Positions 6,530 to 15,491 of a DNA stretch of 34,804 bases are shown here, piece by piece. Position 1 is the first letter of the stretch, and every line of letters starts with the position of its first letter. Below the pieces are notes generated by a model that did no database searches, had not been told where the DNA came from, and saw only the letters and a list, made by a program, of their open reading frames with translations. Source of the DNA: a virus. A program made the translations under genes and the position numbers. The stretch covers positions 5,143 through 39,946 of IMG/VR virus record IMGVR_UViG_3300030098_000845; one strand, written 5' to 3'.

Positions 6530-7254
6530 TGTCTGGGGTTGGTTGGGGTCGCGCCGCATGGGGTGATGGAACATGGGGTGAAGACACAACCGCCACCATT
6601 GTTATTGGGGGATGGGGTCGAGGCGCTTGGGGTGACGGCGCTTGGGGAGAATCTCTTGGACTTCAAGCGACAGGTCAGGTAGGAACAGTTTCTGCTGGGA
6701 TTGTCGCTGGAGCAACAGTCAACGTAACTGGAGTTGCCGCTACTGGAGTGGTTGGTTCAGCCAATGTTCTAGCTCCGGGGGAAGTGGCGGTAAGTAGTGT
6801 TGTAGCTACTGGGCAAGTAGGTAGCGTTACTGTACATCACAACGCTCAAATCTCGGCAACGGGAGTAGAGGCTACAGGTGAAGTTGGTAGCGCAGGAGTT
6901 TTAGAACAAACGGGAGTTTATCCTACAGGCGTAGAAGGTACGTCTGAATTAGGAACAGGCTTTAGTGTTGTTGCTCCAGCTACTGTTTCCCCAACAGGAC
7001 TTCAAGCAACAGGCGTACTTAATGGCGTTACTGTTGACTTGTTAATAGAAATACCTGTTACTGGCTTATCAGCCACATCAGAGATTGGTACGGCTTTTGT
7101 TGTAGAGGCTGCAACCAATGTATATCCGACAGGGTTAAGTGCAACAGGTGAGGTGGGTCGAGTCCTTATCTGGCAAAACATTGATCCTTCGCAAAATCCT
7201 AACTGGATTAATATGACTCCTTCTCAAACACCAAATTGGACAAGCATCCCTTGA
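6529..7254 (+). CDS. Repeat-built virion protein with Trp-Gly N-terminus
   Basis: The product is 241 residues in three parts. Residues 1-42 contain two copies of a WGRxAWGDGxWGE motif. Residues 43-215 comprise eight imperfect repeats of about 22 residues with consensus V-x-(P/V)-(T/S)-G-(V/L)-x-A-T-G-x-V-G-x-(V/A)-x-V. The end holds a doubled PSQ(N/T)PNW motif. The same 22-residue repeat appears twice in the cupredoxin protein at 3425, and the WG motif recurs in the nozzle-type protein at 15492. It is probably an extended beta structure on the particle surface or a spacer for fibres. No enzyme motif is seen. The ATG shares one base with the previous stop. Confidence 0.62.
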   Translation: MSGVGWGRAAWGDGTWGEDTTATIVIGGWGRGAWGDGAWGESLGLQATGQVGTVSAGIVAGATVNVTGVAATGVVGSANVLAPGEVAVSSVVATGQVGSVTVHHNAQISATGVEATGEVGSAGVLEQTGVYPTGVEGTSELGTGFSVVAPATVSPTGLQATGVLNGVTVDLLIEIPVTGLSATSEIGTAFVVEAATNVYPTGLSATGEVGRVLIWQNIDPSQNPNWINMTPSQTPNWTSIP

Positions 7255-7271
7255 TAACTTGAGGTATAGAA

Positions 7272-8261
7272 ATGGCAACTTACGCAAATGATTTAAGACT
7301 AAAAGAAATAGCGACAGGTGATGAAAGCGGAACGTGGGGTACATCTACCAACACGAACCTTTCGTTAGTGGCTGATGCTTTTAGTTATGGAACAAAGCAG
7401 ATGGCTGCTGATTCCAATGAAACCTTTACGATGGCTGACGCTACGGCTGATCCTACCCGCTCCTTGTTTTTAAAGATTACTTCTGCGGTTTCTTTAACCA
7501 CAACAAGAGAAGTTACTCTTGGCCCTAATACGGTATCCAAGGTCTGGATGATTGAGAACTCTACCACTGGCGGTCAGAGTATTACGATCAAGCAGGGTTC
7601 TGGTGGTACAGTAACGATTGCTAACGGCTCTAAAGCTTATGTCTATGCAGACGGAGCTGGCGCAGGAGCAGCAGTTATTGATGCTAACTTTACAGAAACT
7701 GGTGGAGGTACTGTTACTTCTATAGATGTTTCTGGAGGAACTACTGGGTTAACTTATAGTGGTGGCCCAATAACTTCTAGCGGAACCATCACTATGGCTG
7801 GAACCCTAGCGACTGCTAATGGAGGAACAGGTTCTACCGCGACTGCTTATTGTAACTTAGCTTCAAACGTCACAGGAACATTGCCTACGGCTAACGGTGG
7901 TACAGGATCAACAGCAGTTCAGTATTGTGATCTTACTGCTAACGTGACAGGAGTATTACCTTTTGCTAACGGTGGTTCTGGCGCGATAACTCCTTTGTTG
8001 AAAGGAGTTAGTTACTCTGCGGTCAATAGAGATTACATCATAGCTACAGCGGGAGGAATTACGATCACCTTGCCTTCTGGTCCATCGGCTGGAGATACCA
8101 TTACAATTAAGGATGGAACTGGAGCTGCTGCAACTACAAGTTTTACTGTAGCCAGAAACGGTAGCAACATAGCCAGTTCAGCTACTGATCTGACGTTTGA
8201 TAAAAACTTTACCGAAATTGTTATGACCTACATCGATGGAACCATTGGTTGGAGCGTATAA
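7272..8261 (+). CDS. Tail fibre protein with ANGGTGS repeats
   Basis: The product is 329 residues. The N-terminus (RLKEIATGDESGTWGTSTNT then NLSLVADAF) carries the GTWGxxTNxNLxL(I/V) pattern used by many phage fibres for attachment to the particle. The middle holds three units of about 26 residues ending in (T/L)ANGGTGSTA, the short repeat known from T4- and lambda-type fibres, each unit including an YC(N/D)L or related stretch. The C-terminal region (about 245-329) is beta-rich with TITIKDGTGAAATTSFTV and may be a tip or trimerisation knob. GAGGT (7260-7264) sets the ATG. It lies just before the three propeller fibres and may form the shaft they attach to. Confidence 0.72.
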   Translation: MATYANDLRLKEIATGDESGTWGTSTNTNLSLVADAFSYGTKQMAADSNETFTMADATADPTRSLFLKITSAVSLTTTREVTLGPNTVSKVWMIENSTTGGQSITIKQGSGGTVTIANGSKAYVYADGAGAGAAVIDANFTETGGGTVTSIDVSGGTTGLTYSGGPITSSGTITMAGTLATANGGTGSTATAYCNLASNVTGTLPTANGGTGSTAVQYCDLTANVTGVLPFANGGSGAITPLLKGVSYSAVNRDYIIATAGGITITLPSGPSAGDTITIKDGTGAAATTSFTVARNGSNIASSATDLTFDKNFTEIVMTYIDGTIGWSV

Positions 8262-10523
8262 ATGACGAATTTAGCCGATCTGCTGCCAGCAGGTGGCGGT
8301 CAAAACAACACAGACTTTGTAGCTGACGGTAATATCAGTTCTGGTGCGCCTGTCATTCTTACGGCGGCGGGGAAGGCTAAAGCAGTTGGCGAAGATGCTC
8401 AAAGCGCAAGTTTTGGCAGCACAGCCGATTATGATACGGACAGAGCTTACTACCCTGCGTTAGTTCACGATACAGCTAGTGGTAACGATGTTGTTTTTTA
8501 CCGAGATGCTGGAAATTCTAATTACGGAACGGCTCGTGTTGTTTCGGTGTCTGGTTCAACTTTGACTTTTGGAACAGCTGTAGTCTTTGCAACAGTGCAT
8601 TGTGATTATATTTCGGCGACTTACGATGCGTCACAAAGTAAAATTTTAGTTGTTTTTCGTGATGATACAAACAGTCAGCTGAAAGGAATTGTAGGTACGG
8701 TTTCATCAACTAGCATTAGCTTTGGCTCTGCGACTCAAATAGGTAGCTATCAGGGTTATCGGACGCACGCGGCTTACAACGCTTCTGCTAATGCTTCAGT
8801 CGTAAGTTTTAGCTATGCAGAAGGAGGGGGTTATAGTAATTATCCCTATGGCTGCGTTGCGACAATCTCAGGCACATCAGTTAGCTTTGGAACATTGGTG
8901 CGAATAGAAAGCACTGGACGCGAGATGTCTACTGCAACCAACATATACGATCCTTCAAGCACCAAAAATTTAATAATTTATCGAACAGGTTACGAGGGTC
9001 GGGCCGCTGTAGCCACTGTCTCAGGAACTTCGGTAAGTTTTGGTACTCATGTCGATTGGACAACAAACCCAAATTCTCCTAGCGCAACCTATGACTCGGT
9101 AAATGAAAAAATTGCAATTTGTTTTACAAACCTTTCAGTAAGTAGCTATGTTTATTATATCGTAGCCACTGTCTCAGGAACGTCTGTAAGTTTTGGTACT
9201 GAAGCTGTAGTTGCAAGCGAATACGGTTATGAGATAAGAGGTAGTTTTGACACTTCAGTCAATAAACACGTTACGACTTACACAAAAGATGCAGGGGCAG
9301 ATCAATATAGATTTCTTGTAGAAGGAACGATGAGCGGAACAACGATGTCTTGGACATCTCCAGTGTCGGCGGATAATGGAAACAACGCTCAGTACAGTGG
9401 CGCTCAATGCTTTGATCCTGTGGCAAATAAAAGTATTCTCGCTATTACGGACAACACTACCACGACCGCCTATATGCGTACTTACACAGCATCAGGCAAC
9501 ATTACAAACCTCACCTCAACCAACCTCTTAGGCATCGCCTCTGGCGCAATAAGCGACACAGCGACAGGCACGATAAACACTTGGGGTTCTAGGAACGAGG
9601 TGCAAACAGGTTTGACGATAGGTTCTGATTACTATGTTCAGACAGATGGAACAATAGCGGCGGGATCGACAAACATTGCTTACGATATTTCTTCACCTAC
9701 TTACACTCAAGCATTTTCAGTATCATCCCAAGATACAGCCCCAACTGGCCTAGCGTTTAATACTGATGGGACAAAAATGTTTGTCGTGGGAAACTCAGCT
9801 AACGCAATTCACGAATATGCCTTATCCACGGGGTTTGATATTTCGAGTGCTTCTTTCACGCAGAGTTTTAGTACCGCTAGTCAATCAACAGCCCCTTCAG
9901 GCATTGCTTTTAAACCTGATGGAACAATAATGTTTGTGGCTGAGGCTTATAACTCTAGCATTCTCCAGTACGCCTTGAGTTCGGCTTTTGACGTGTCTTC
10001 CGCATCCTATACTCATAACTTTAGTGTTGCGGCTCAAGAAGCAGATGTTCGCGGAGTAGCTTTCAACACTGACGGGACTGTAATGCTTATTACAGGGATT
10101 GGTGGAGATGATGTTAATGAGTACGCTTTATCCAGTGCATATGATGTATCCAGTGCTTCTTTTACCGATCTTTTTAGCATATCGAGTCAAGATGCTAACC
10201 CGCAGGATTTATTATTTAATTCTGACGGAACGACAATGTGGATTGTAGGAGATGACAATGATTCTATCTTTCAATACACGCTCTCTAGTGGTTTTGATGT
10301 ATCTACCGCTTCCTATGCTTCAGTAAGTTTTTCTGTGGCTGGTCAAGATACCTCGCCAATGGGAATGGCGTTTAATTCTGACGGAACAAAACTCTATGTG
10401 GTTGGAGGGCAAAATGATTCTGTCTATCAATACGCGACAACTGCCACTTCTTTTACAACGGACCATCTTATAGGCAAAGCAATCACAGCCACACAGATTA
10501 ATATCAAGGATTACACAGGATGA
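8262..10523 (+). CDS. Fibre/receptor-binding protein 1: seven-unit propeller plus inserted DGT repeats
   Basis: The product is 753 residues. The N-terminal module MTNLADLLPAGG with a following (A/V)xG(A/K)PVIL stretch is shared with the next two genes and is probably an anchor. Residues about 60-425 hold seven repeats of about 45-50 residues (aromatic-D...K(I/V)xVxYxD...GTVSGTSVSFGT), suggesting a seven-bladed beta-propeller. A capping module (TNLTSTNLLGIASGAISDTATG, then GSDYYVQTDGT) follows. Five further repeats of about 51 residues, (P/G)xG(L/M)AFN(T/S)DGTKMFVVG, interrupt the cap, which resumes at GKAITATQINI. The DGT repeats resemble NHL/YVTN-type propeller units. It very likely binds a host surface structure. 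It overlaps the next gene by ATGA. Confidence 0.68.
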   Translation: MTNLADLLPAGGGQNNTDFVADGNISSGAPVILTAAGKAKAVGEDAQSASFGSTADYDTDRAYYPALVHDTASGNDVVFYRDAGNSNYGTARVVSVSGSTLTFGTAVVFATVHCDYISATYDASQSKILVVFRDDTNSQLKGIVGTVSSTSISFGSATQIGSYQGYRTHAAYNASANASVVSFSYAEGGGYSNYPYGCVATISGTSVSFGTLVRIESTGREMSTATNIYDPSSTKNLIIYRTGYEGRAAVATVSGTSVSFGTHVDWTTNPNSPSATYDSVNEKIAICFTNLSVSSYVYYIVATVSGTSVSFGTEAVVASEYGYEIRGSFDTSVNKHVTTYTKDAGADQYRFLVEGTMSGTTMSWTSPVSADNGNNAQYSGAQCFDPVANKSILAITDNTTTTAYMRTYTASGNITNLTSTNLLGIASGAISDTATGTINTWGSRNEVQTGLTIGSDYYVQTDGTIAAGSTNIAYDISSPTYTQAFSVSSQDTAPTGLAFNTDGTKMFVVGNSANAIHEYALSTGFDISSASFTQSFSTASQSTAPSGIAFKPDGTIMFVAEAYNSSILQYALSSAFDVSSASYTHNFSVAAQEADVRGVAFNTDGTVMLITGIGGDDVNEYALSSAYDVSSASFTDLFSISSQDANPQDLLFNSDGTTMWIVGDDNDSIFQYTLSSGFDVSTASYASVSFSVAGQDTSPMGMAFNSDGTKLYVVGGQNDSVYQYATTATSFTTDHLIGKAITATQINIKDYTG

Positions 10524-12064
10524 CGAATCTCTCTGATCTTTTTCCTGCGGGTGCAGGTAAGCAAGTAAGTTTCACCGCCAGTGGTAACGTCACCAGCTCT
10601 GGTAAGCCTGTCATATTGAATAGCGATGGGACAGTTACCGAAGTGTCGGGTTCTACTACGTCAGCGGCAATAGCGGATGTTCAAGACATATGGGCTTCAA
10701 CCACAGAGTATAACTATAATGCGATTGTTTATGCGTCAACTGAGGATAGGTTTGTTGCTATATCCTCAAATAACAATACCTCTTCATACCCAGAATATTC
10801 TATAGGAACAATGTCAAGTGGCTCAATCACTTGGGGAACGCCAGTTGTTATTACAAGTAATGCAGTAGATTGGCTTGATGCTATTTACCACTCAAACACT
10901 GGCAGATTAGTATTGATTTATACAATCTCTTCTCAAGCTCAGTGCATAATCGGCACATTTGGCTCTAGCCCCTATACCACAATTTCTTGGGCGGGTCAGA
11001 CTCAGGCTTATTCACAAACAACAAGTTATCTGTACCATCAAATTGAAGAATGGCCCGGAACTGACAAGTTTGTTATTGCGTCTTTATTTGTAGACACAGG
11101 CACAAGTTATCGGGGGATTATGCAAGTTGGCACAGTAGGTGGAGCAAGCTCCCTAAGTTTTGGTTCAGAGGCTTATTTTACAAGTGGTCTTATAACCAAT
11201 TATCCCAGTTTTGCACAGTTAATGTACGATACTGCAATTACAGATCAATTTTTTATAGTGTATCAAGTCGCTAATTCATCCGTGGCTTGCCAAGCATTAA
11301 CGGTGTCAGGAACAACAATTACGGGAACCACTCCTCAAACCATAGTTACGACAACGCTTGTGAATAACTGTCTAGGAGCGGCTTGGGATGCTGATGAGAA
11401 AAAAGCCTTAGTGATGTATGGAGTAAGTCCAAGCAGTGGTACAGGTATTGCAACAACTTCATTGGTAGTTGTAAGCACTAGTTCTGGATCGACAACAGTA
11501 AATACGCCAATAGCTTTTGTCAGTGCTTCTAGTTCTAATCAATACGCAGGGCGTTATTGGAACAGCCTTGTTTATGATTCTTTTAGAAAAGTTTTTGCTA
11601 TTTCTTACTTGGCTGATAATGCGGCCCAATATGTAACACAGGCTACAATTTCAACAACCACACCCGTTCTTTCTGGAACGCATACGACTAACGGTGGTAT
11701 TAGCTCGCAAGCCGCAACAACTGACGCTACGTTTGATACAACCTCAAACCTTGTTGTATATATGGCTTGCAATGGGAATGATGCAAATAAAGTGGGGACT
11801 TATGTGTACACCCCAGAAGGAAGCGGAACAAACCTCACCGCAACTAACTTCCTCGGCATATCAGACGCAGCCATCTCAAACGCAGCCACCGGAAACATAA
11901 CAATTAAAGGCGGCATAGCAGCTACAGGTCTAAGTTCGCTAACTCCGGGCAGTGATTACTATGTTCAGATAGATGGAACATTTGGCACTTCTGCGGGTGA
12001 CCCTAGCGTTAAAGCGGGTAAAGCCCTGTCAGCCACAGCAATTAATTTGGAGTACACATCGTGA
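10520..12064 (+). CDS. Fibre/receptor-binding protein 2: single seven-unit propeller
   Basis: The product is 514 residues and is the simplest of the three paralogues. The anchor is MTNLSDLFPAGAGKQVSFTA with GKPVILNSDGTV. Seven degenerate repeats (about 60-430) follow, with units starting IVYAST, AIYHSN, QIEEWP, QLMYDT, AAWDAD, LVYDSF and ATFDTT. An uninterrupted capping module (GTNLTATNFLGISDAAISN, then PGSDYYVQIDGTFGTSAGDP and KAGKALSATAINLEY) completes the protein. It has more Ser/Thr and fewer conserved SGTSVSFGT cores than its neighbours, as if it had diverged furthest. ATG 10520 overlaps the previous stop (ATGA), and its stop overlaps the next GTG. Its probable role is adhesion to the host surface; the receptor is unknown. 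Confidence 0.68.
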   Translation: MTNLSDLFPAGAGKQVSFTASGNVTSSGKPVILNSDGTVTEVSGSTTSAAIADVQDIWASTTEYNYNAIVYASTEDRFVAISSNNNTSSYPEYSIGTMSSGSITWGTPVVITSNAVDWLDAIYHSNTGRLVLIYTISSQAQCIIGTFGSSPYTTISWAGQTQAYSQTTSYLYHQIEEWPGTDKFVIASLFVDTGTSYRGIMQVGTVGGASSLSFGSEAYFTSGLITNYPSFAQLMYDTAITDQFFIVYQVANSSVACQALTVSGTTITGTTPQTIVTTTLVNNCLGAAWDADEKKALVMYGVSPSSGTGIATTSLVVVSTSSGSTTVNTPIAFVSASSSNQYAGRYWNSLVYDSFRKVFAISYLADNAAQYVTQATISTTTPVLSGTHTTNGGISSQAATTDATFDTTSNLVVYMACNGNDANKVGTYVYTPEGSGTNLTATNFLGISDAAISNAATGNITIKGGIAATGLSSLTPGSDYYVQIDGTFGTSAGDPSVKAGKALSATAINLEYTS

Positions 12065-14625
12065 GCAATTTATCTGATTTACTCCCCGCAGGAGCGGCAG
12101 CAAAACAACTGACCTTTACTGACAGTGGTAGCGGTATAGCCACCAAGAAGCCTGTGATACTGAACAGTGATGGGACGGTTGCTGAAGTAGGGGCAACGAC
12201 TCTCCCTATAGCAGTAGGTTCAGCAATAGATTTTAGTGGAGGGGCTTCTACTGGTAAGGGTTATTACGCATCGGTTTGCTATGACACGGCTAACGATAAA
12301 ATATTTATTGCTTACGCAGATGCTGGAAATTCTAATTACGGAACAGGGGTTGTTTGTACGGTTTCTGGTACTACTTTATCCGTAGGAACCCCGGTTGTGT
12401 TTGAAGGCTCATCTACAACTTGGACTTCTTGTTGTTTTGATTCTAGTAATAATAAAGTTTTTGTCGCTTATTCAAACTCTGGCGGTCAAGGTGAGGCAAA
12501 AGTCGCTACAATTAGTGGAACCAGTGTTTCTTATGGAACGTCAAGTCGTATAGACGGAGGAAACCCATATAAAGCAAGTTACATTGAAGCTGTGTATGAT
12601 GCTAACGCAGGTAAGGTTTTTACCGCTTATTACGATAGCTACAATGTTGGTGCTTATGGAACGGTACATACCATTTCAGGCACAGGTTTCAGTTCTGGAA
12701 GTCCTGCTAGTTTTGGCAGTTATTACTATCCTTTAGGCATAACCTATGACTCAACTGCTCAAAAAATAATTACGACCATACAAACATCGGCAAATACTTT
12801 GTTTTCTGTACCTGTGACTATCTCTGGAACAAATTGGTCTTATGGAACTTATTTAAGTATCGGCCCTTGTAATGGAAGCGCTGATGTTTCGTATGATCCT
12901 GTACAAGATAAAACCCTGCAATACTTTAATGATTCAACCGCTAATACAGGAAAAGTAGCGGTACTTTCTTTGTCGGGTACGACTTTATCAAGCGGATCGC
13001 AAGTTAATAATACGGGGAGTAGCGAAGGTTACATCAAAGCTGTTTACAACGCAGCATCAGCAAGTCATGTAATTATGTGGAGTACAGGTTCGGCAGGAAA
13101 AGCTAGAGATGTCACCATTAGCGGAACGACCCCAACACTTAACGCAACAACCACTGATTGGTCTAGTGATTATTTAGATTACATTGGTGCAGCGTATGAT
13201 GAAGATCAAAAAGTAACAGTAATCGCCACGGCTAATGATGTTGCTCCTAAATGCTACGCCATTGCTTATCAAAGTTCTTATGAAGGAACCAATCTTGACG
13301 CTACTAATTTCGTAGGCGTAGCCGACTCTGCAATATCAGCCAGTGCTGCGGGTAGCATAATCGTGCAGGGTGGTACGGTGACAGGCGTATCAAGTGGTAC
13401 TGGCGTTTCTGCGGGAACTGCTGTTCAGTATTCGGCAAGTAACTTGGCTGATGTTTATGCGGCTGACTCGGTGTATGACTCTACAAACAATAAGGTTGTT
13501 GTCGTTTATGACGGTGCAGGTTCAGGTGCAGGTTACGGTATTGTCGCTACAATTAGTGGAACCTCGGTAAGCTACGGCTCTGCCGTTCAATACAGTGGAG
13601 GTAATGCACGTATGAGTCAAGTAACTTACGACAGCACTAATCAACGTGTCGTTGTAGCTTATTCAGACGGAGCAAATAGCGGATATTTAACAGTTGCGGT
13701 AGGGACAGTATCAGGAACTTCTATTTCGTGGGGTACTCCTGTTGTCGCCGACAGTACGGTTAATGATTTTTATATTGGTATTGATTTTGACATCAATGCA
13801 GGAAAGGTTTTAATTATATGGAAGGATAATAGTACAGCGTATAACTACAGCATTGTAGGAACCGTGTCAGGCACTTCAATCAGCTTTGGCACTAGAGTAT
13901 TAGTTGATGGTTCTTGGGGTTATCAAATGATTGGCGGTTTGACGTACGATGCAAATGCACAAAAGCATTTGTTCTTTAGGCCCAGAACAAGCGGAACGGT
14001 TGCTGAGGGTTATGTGGGTACAATTTCAGGAACAAGTGTCAGTTGGGGTTCTGCCACCTCTGCAACAACTACTCAATCCTTATCAGTGGGTTGGGGTTCT
14101 TACGATTCAAACGCACAAAAAGTAGTTGTAACCTACAGAATCGGTGCGGGGGGTATGGGTTCACAAGTAGCTACCATTTCAGGAACATCTGTTTCGTTTG
14201 GAACCCAAGTAGTAGTTGACGCAAGTATTAACCCTGACTTTACAGCGAACTATTACGACTCTACCGACCAGACTATTGTGGCTTTTGGTCGAGCCACCAA
14301 CTATTACGGATATATCGGAACCGTTTCGGGGACATCTATTTCTTGGTCTTCAGCTTCAACTCTTTTGTTAGATGCAGCTTTTGGTTACGGACTAGGCACT
14401 CCAGCGTATGATGCCAATGCGGATAAGGGGTTAATTCTTTTTGCTAATGCGGGAGACTCTGCGGCTGAAAGTGCAGTGACAACTGCGGGTGATCTACCCC
14501 TGACAGTAGGAACCAAATATTACGTCACCACTTCTGGTGGCTTTTCAAGTTCAGCAGGTGACCCTAGCGTCAATGCAGGATTAGCAATTTCAACAACATC
14601 ATTATTACTAAATGGAGACTCATAG
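12061..14625 (+). CDS. Fibre/receptor-binding protein 3: two seven-unit propellers
   Basis: The product is 854 residues from GTG 12061 (GTGA overlap). It shares the MSNLSDLLPAG anchor with GVA-like and KPVILNSDGTV stretches. Two blocks of seven repeats are visible, about 73-410 and 455-815. Units begin with YDS, YDA or FDS and end in TISGTSVSYGT-type strands. Between them lies the first half of the cap (GTNLDATNFVGVADSAISAS), and after the second block its other half (LPLTVGTKYYVTTSGGFSSS, AGDPSVNAGLAISTTSLLL). The second propeller thus sits inside the capping module at a different point from the insertion in paralogue 1. It shares a 27-base exact match with paralogue 1 (8504-8530 and 12318-12344). 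It is probably a host-binding protein. Confidence 0.68.
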   Translation: MSNLSDLLPAGAAAKQLTFTDSGSGIATKKPVILNSDGTVAEVGATTLPIAVGSAIDFSGGASTGKGYYASVCYDTANDKIFIAYADAGNSNYGTGVVCTVSGTTLSVGTPVVFEGSSTTWTSCCFDSSNNKVFVAYSNSGGQGEAKVATISGTSVSYGTSSRIDGGNPYKASYIEAVYDANAGKVFTAYYDSYNVGAYGTVHTISGTGFSSGSPASFGSYYYPLGITYDSTAQKIITTIQTSANTLFSVPVTISGTNWSYGTYLSIGPCNGSADVSYDPVQDKTLQYFNDSTANTGKVAVLSLSGTTLSSGSQVNNTGSSEGYIKAVYNAASASHVIMWSTGSAGKARDVTISGTTPTLNATTTDWSSDYLDYIGAAYDEDQKVTVIATANDVAPKCYAIAYQSSYEGTNLDATNFVGVADSAISASAAGSIIVQGGTVTGVSSGTGVSAGTAVQYSASNLADVYAADSVYDSTNNKVVVVYDGAGSGAGYGIVATISGTSVSYGSAVQYSGGNARMSQVTYDSTNQRVVVAYSDGANSGYLTVAVGTVSGTSISWGTPVVADSTVNDFYIGIDFDINAGKVLIIWKDNSTAYNYSIVGTVSGTSISFGTRVLVDGSWGYQMIGGLTYDANAQKHLFFRPRTSGTVAEGYVGTISGTSVSWGSATSATTTQSLSVGWGSYDSNAQKVVVTYRIGAGGMGSQVATISGTSVSFGTQVVVDASINPDFTANYYDSTDQTIVAFGRATNYYGYIGTVSGTSISWSSASTLLLDAAFGYGLGTPAYDANADKGLILFANAGDSAAESAVTTAGDLPLTVGTKYYVTTSGGFSSSAGDPSVNAGLAISTTSLLLNGDS

Positions 14626-14626
14626 C

Positions 14627-14989
14627 ATGAGCCAGACTATTACAAGAAATGACGGCAACGTAAGCGTTTATGTATTTGACGACAGCGTTCAAGTCAATCT
14701 TTCAGCTACACCTAATGCCACTGTGCGTAACAATGGCGGCAACGATTTTGACATCGGTGACCTTAACGCCAGCAACGCAACTCTTCATACGGGCGTAACT
14801 GCTCCAGATGGATGGGTCGGTGGTAAGCACACCTATGACGGCAGCTCTTGGGGCGATGTCAGCGGATGGGTAGACCCCGCAGCAGGAATGCTTGAGGCGG
14901 ATAAGGTACGCTATGCCGCTAACGCCACATACAGTTCTACTTTTACCGATGCAGTCCAAGCCGAAATAGATCGTATTAAAGCGTTGTAG
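14627..14989 (+). CDS. Small fibre-associated protein
   Basis: The product is 120 residues. ATG 14627 is chosen over the in-frame ATG 14612 because the TGGAG at 14613-14617 then serves as its ribosome-binding site, and because MSQTITRNDGNVSVYVFDD is the N-terminus I remember for this family. The first 60 residues are beta-like. The rest includes GWVGGKHTYDGSSWGDVSGW, and the end (FTDAVQAEIDRIKAL) is a short helix. It directly follows the three propeller fibres and might be a tip, capping or chaperone partner for them. No enzyme motif is visible. The function is inferred from position. Confidence 0.55.
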   Translation: MSQTITRNDGNVSVYVFDDSVQVNLSATPNATVRNNGGNDFDIGDLNASNATLHTGVTAPDGWVGGKHTYDGSSWGDVSGWVDPAAGMLEADKVRYAANATYSSTFTDAVQAEIDRIKAL

Positions 14990-15002
14990 GTAACGACTTT
15001 AA

Positions 15003-15491
15003 ATGATTGGCGAGGCTATCCTAGCAATTAAGGCTTTGGACAGCGCATTTGTCGTTGTGCAAAACGCTATCGCCAAGAAAAAAGAAGTTGAGGACATGGC
15101 CGGTGAAGTTGGGCGCTTCTTCACGGCCAAGAAAAAAGTTGAGGAGCATATACAAAAAGCTCGTCAAGCAGGTACTGATGACTTGATGGTAGGTTCTGCG
15201 TTGGAAGAAGCGATTACCATTGATCAGCAAGAAGAACGCATCGAAAAAATGATGAAAAAAGTGGGGGACTATTACTCCCGCAAAGGTCAAACGCATCGTT
15301 GGGTCAAGATTAAAAAAGAAGCGGTAAAAATAGAAAAGAAACGGGAAGTTAAAAGAAAACAAAAAGCCGCCGCAGAAAAAGCAGAAGATATTTTAATACA
15401 CGATTTAGCAGTAATGTTTGCGTGGATTATAGGGGCGGTTATTTTTATTTTTGGCGCGGTAGCTTTAATCTTTGGACTAGGCGGGGAGTAA
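15003..15491 (+). CDS. Coiled-coil protein with one C-terminal membrane segment
   Basis: The product is 162 residues. The start MIGEAILAIKALDSAFVVVQ and a long, strongly charged helical region (Lys/Glu-rich, about 20-130) lead to one hydrophobic segment, MFAWIIGAVIFIFGAVALIFG (about 138-158), followed by GGE. The topology is an N-terminal coiled coil on one side of the membrane anchored by a single C-terminal helix. Proteins starting MIGEAxxAIKALDxAFxxVQ are common in marine phages near tail genes and have no firm function. A single membrane helix and long coiled coil would suit a holin, spanin-like or infection-stage membrane protein, but there is no lipobox or paired lysis gene nearby. Confidence 0.6.
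   Translation: MIGEAILAIKALDSAFVVVQNAIAKKKEVEDMAGEVGRFFTAKKKVEEHIQKARQAGTDDLMVGSALEEAITIDQQEERIEKMMKKVGDYYSRKGQTHRWVKIKKEAVKIEKKREVKRKQKAAAEKAEDILIHDLAVMFAWIIGAVIFIFGAVALIFGLGGE

Noticed and set aside
8262-14625. Diversity-generating retroelement acting on the fibres
   Set aside because: No reverse transcriptase gene or template/variable repeat pair is in the window. The repeats are explained by propeller units.
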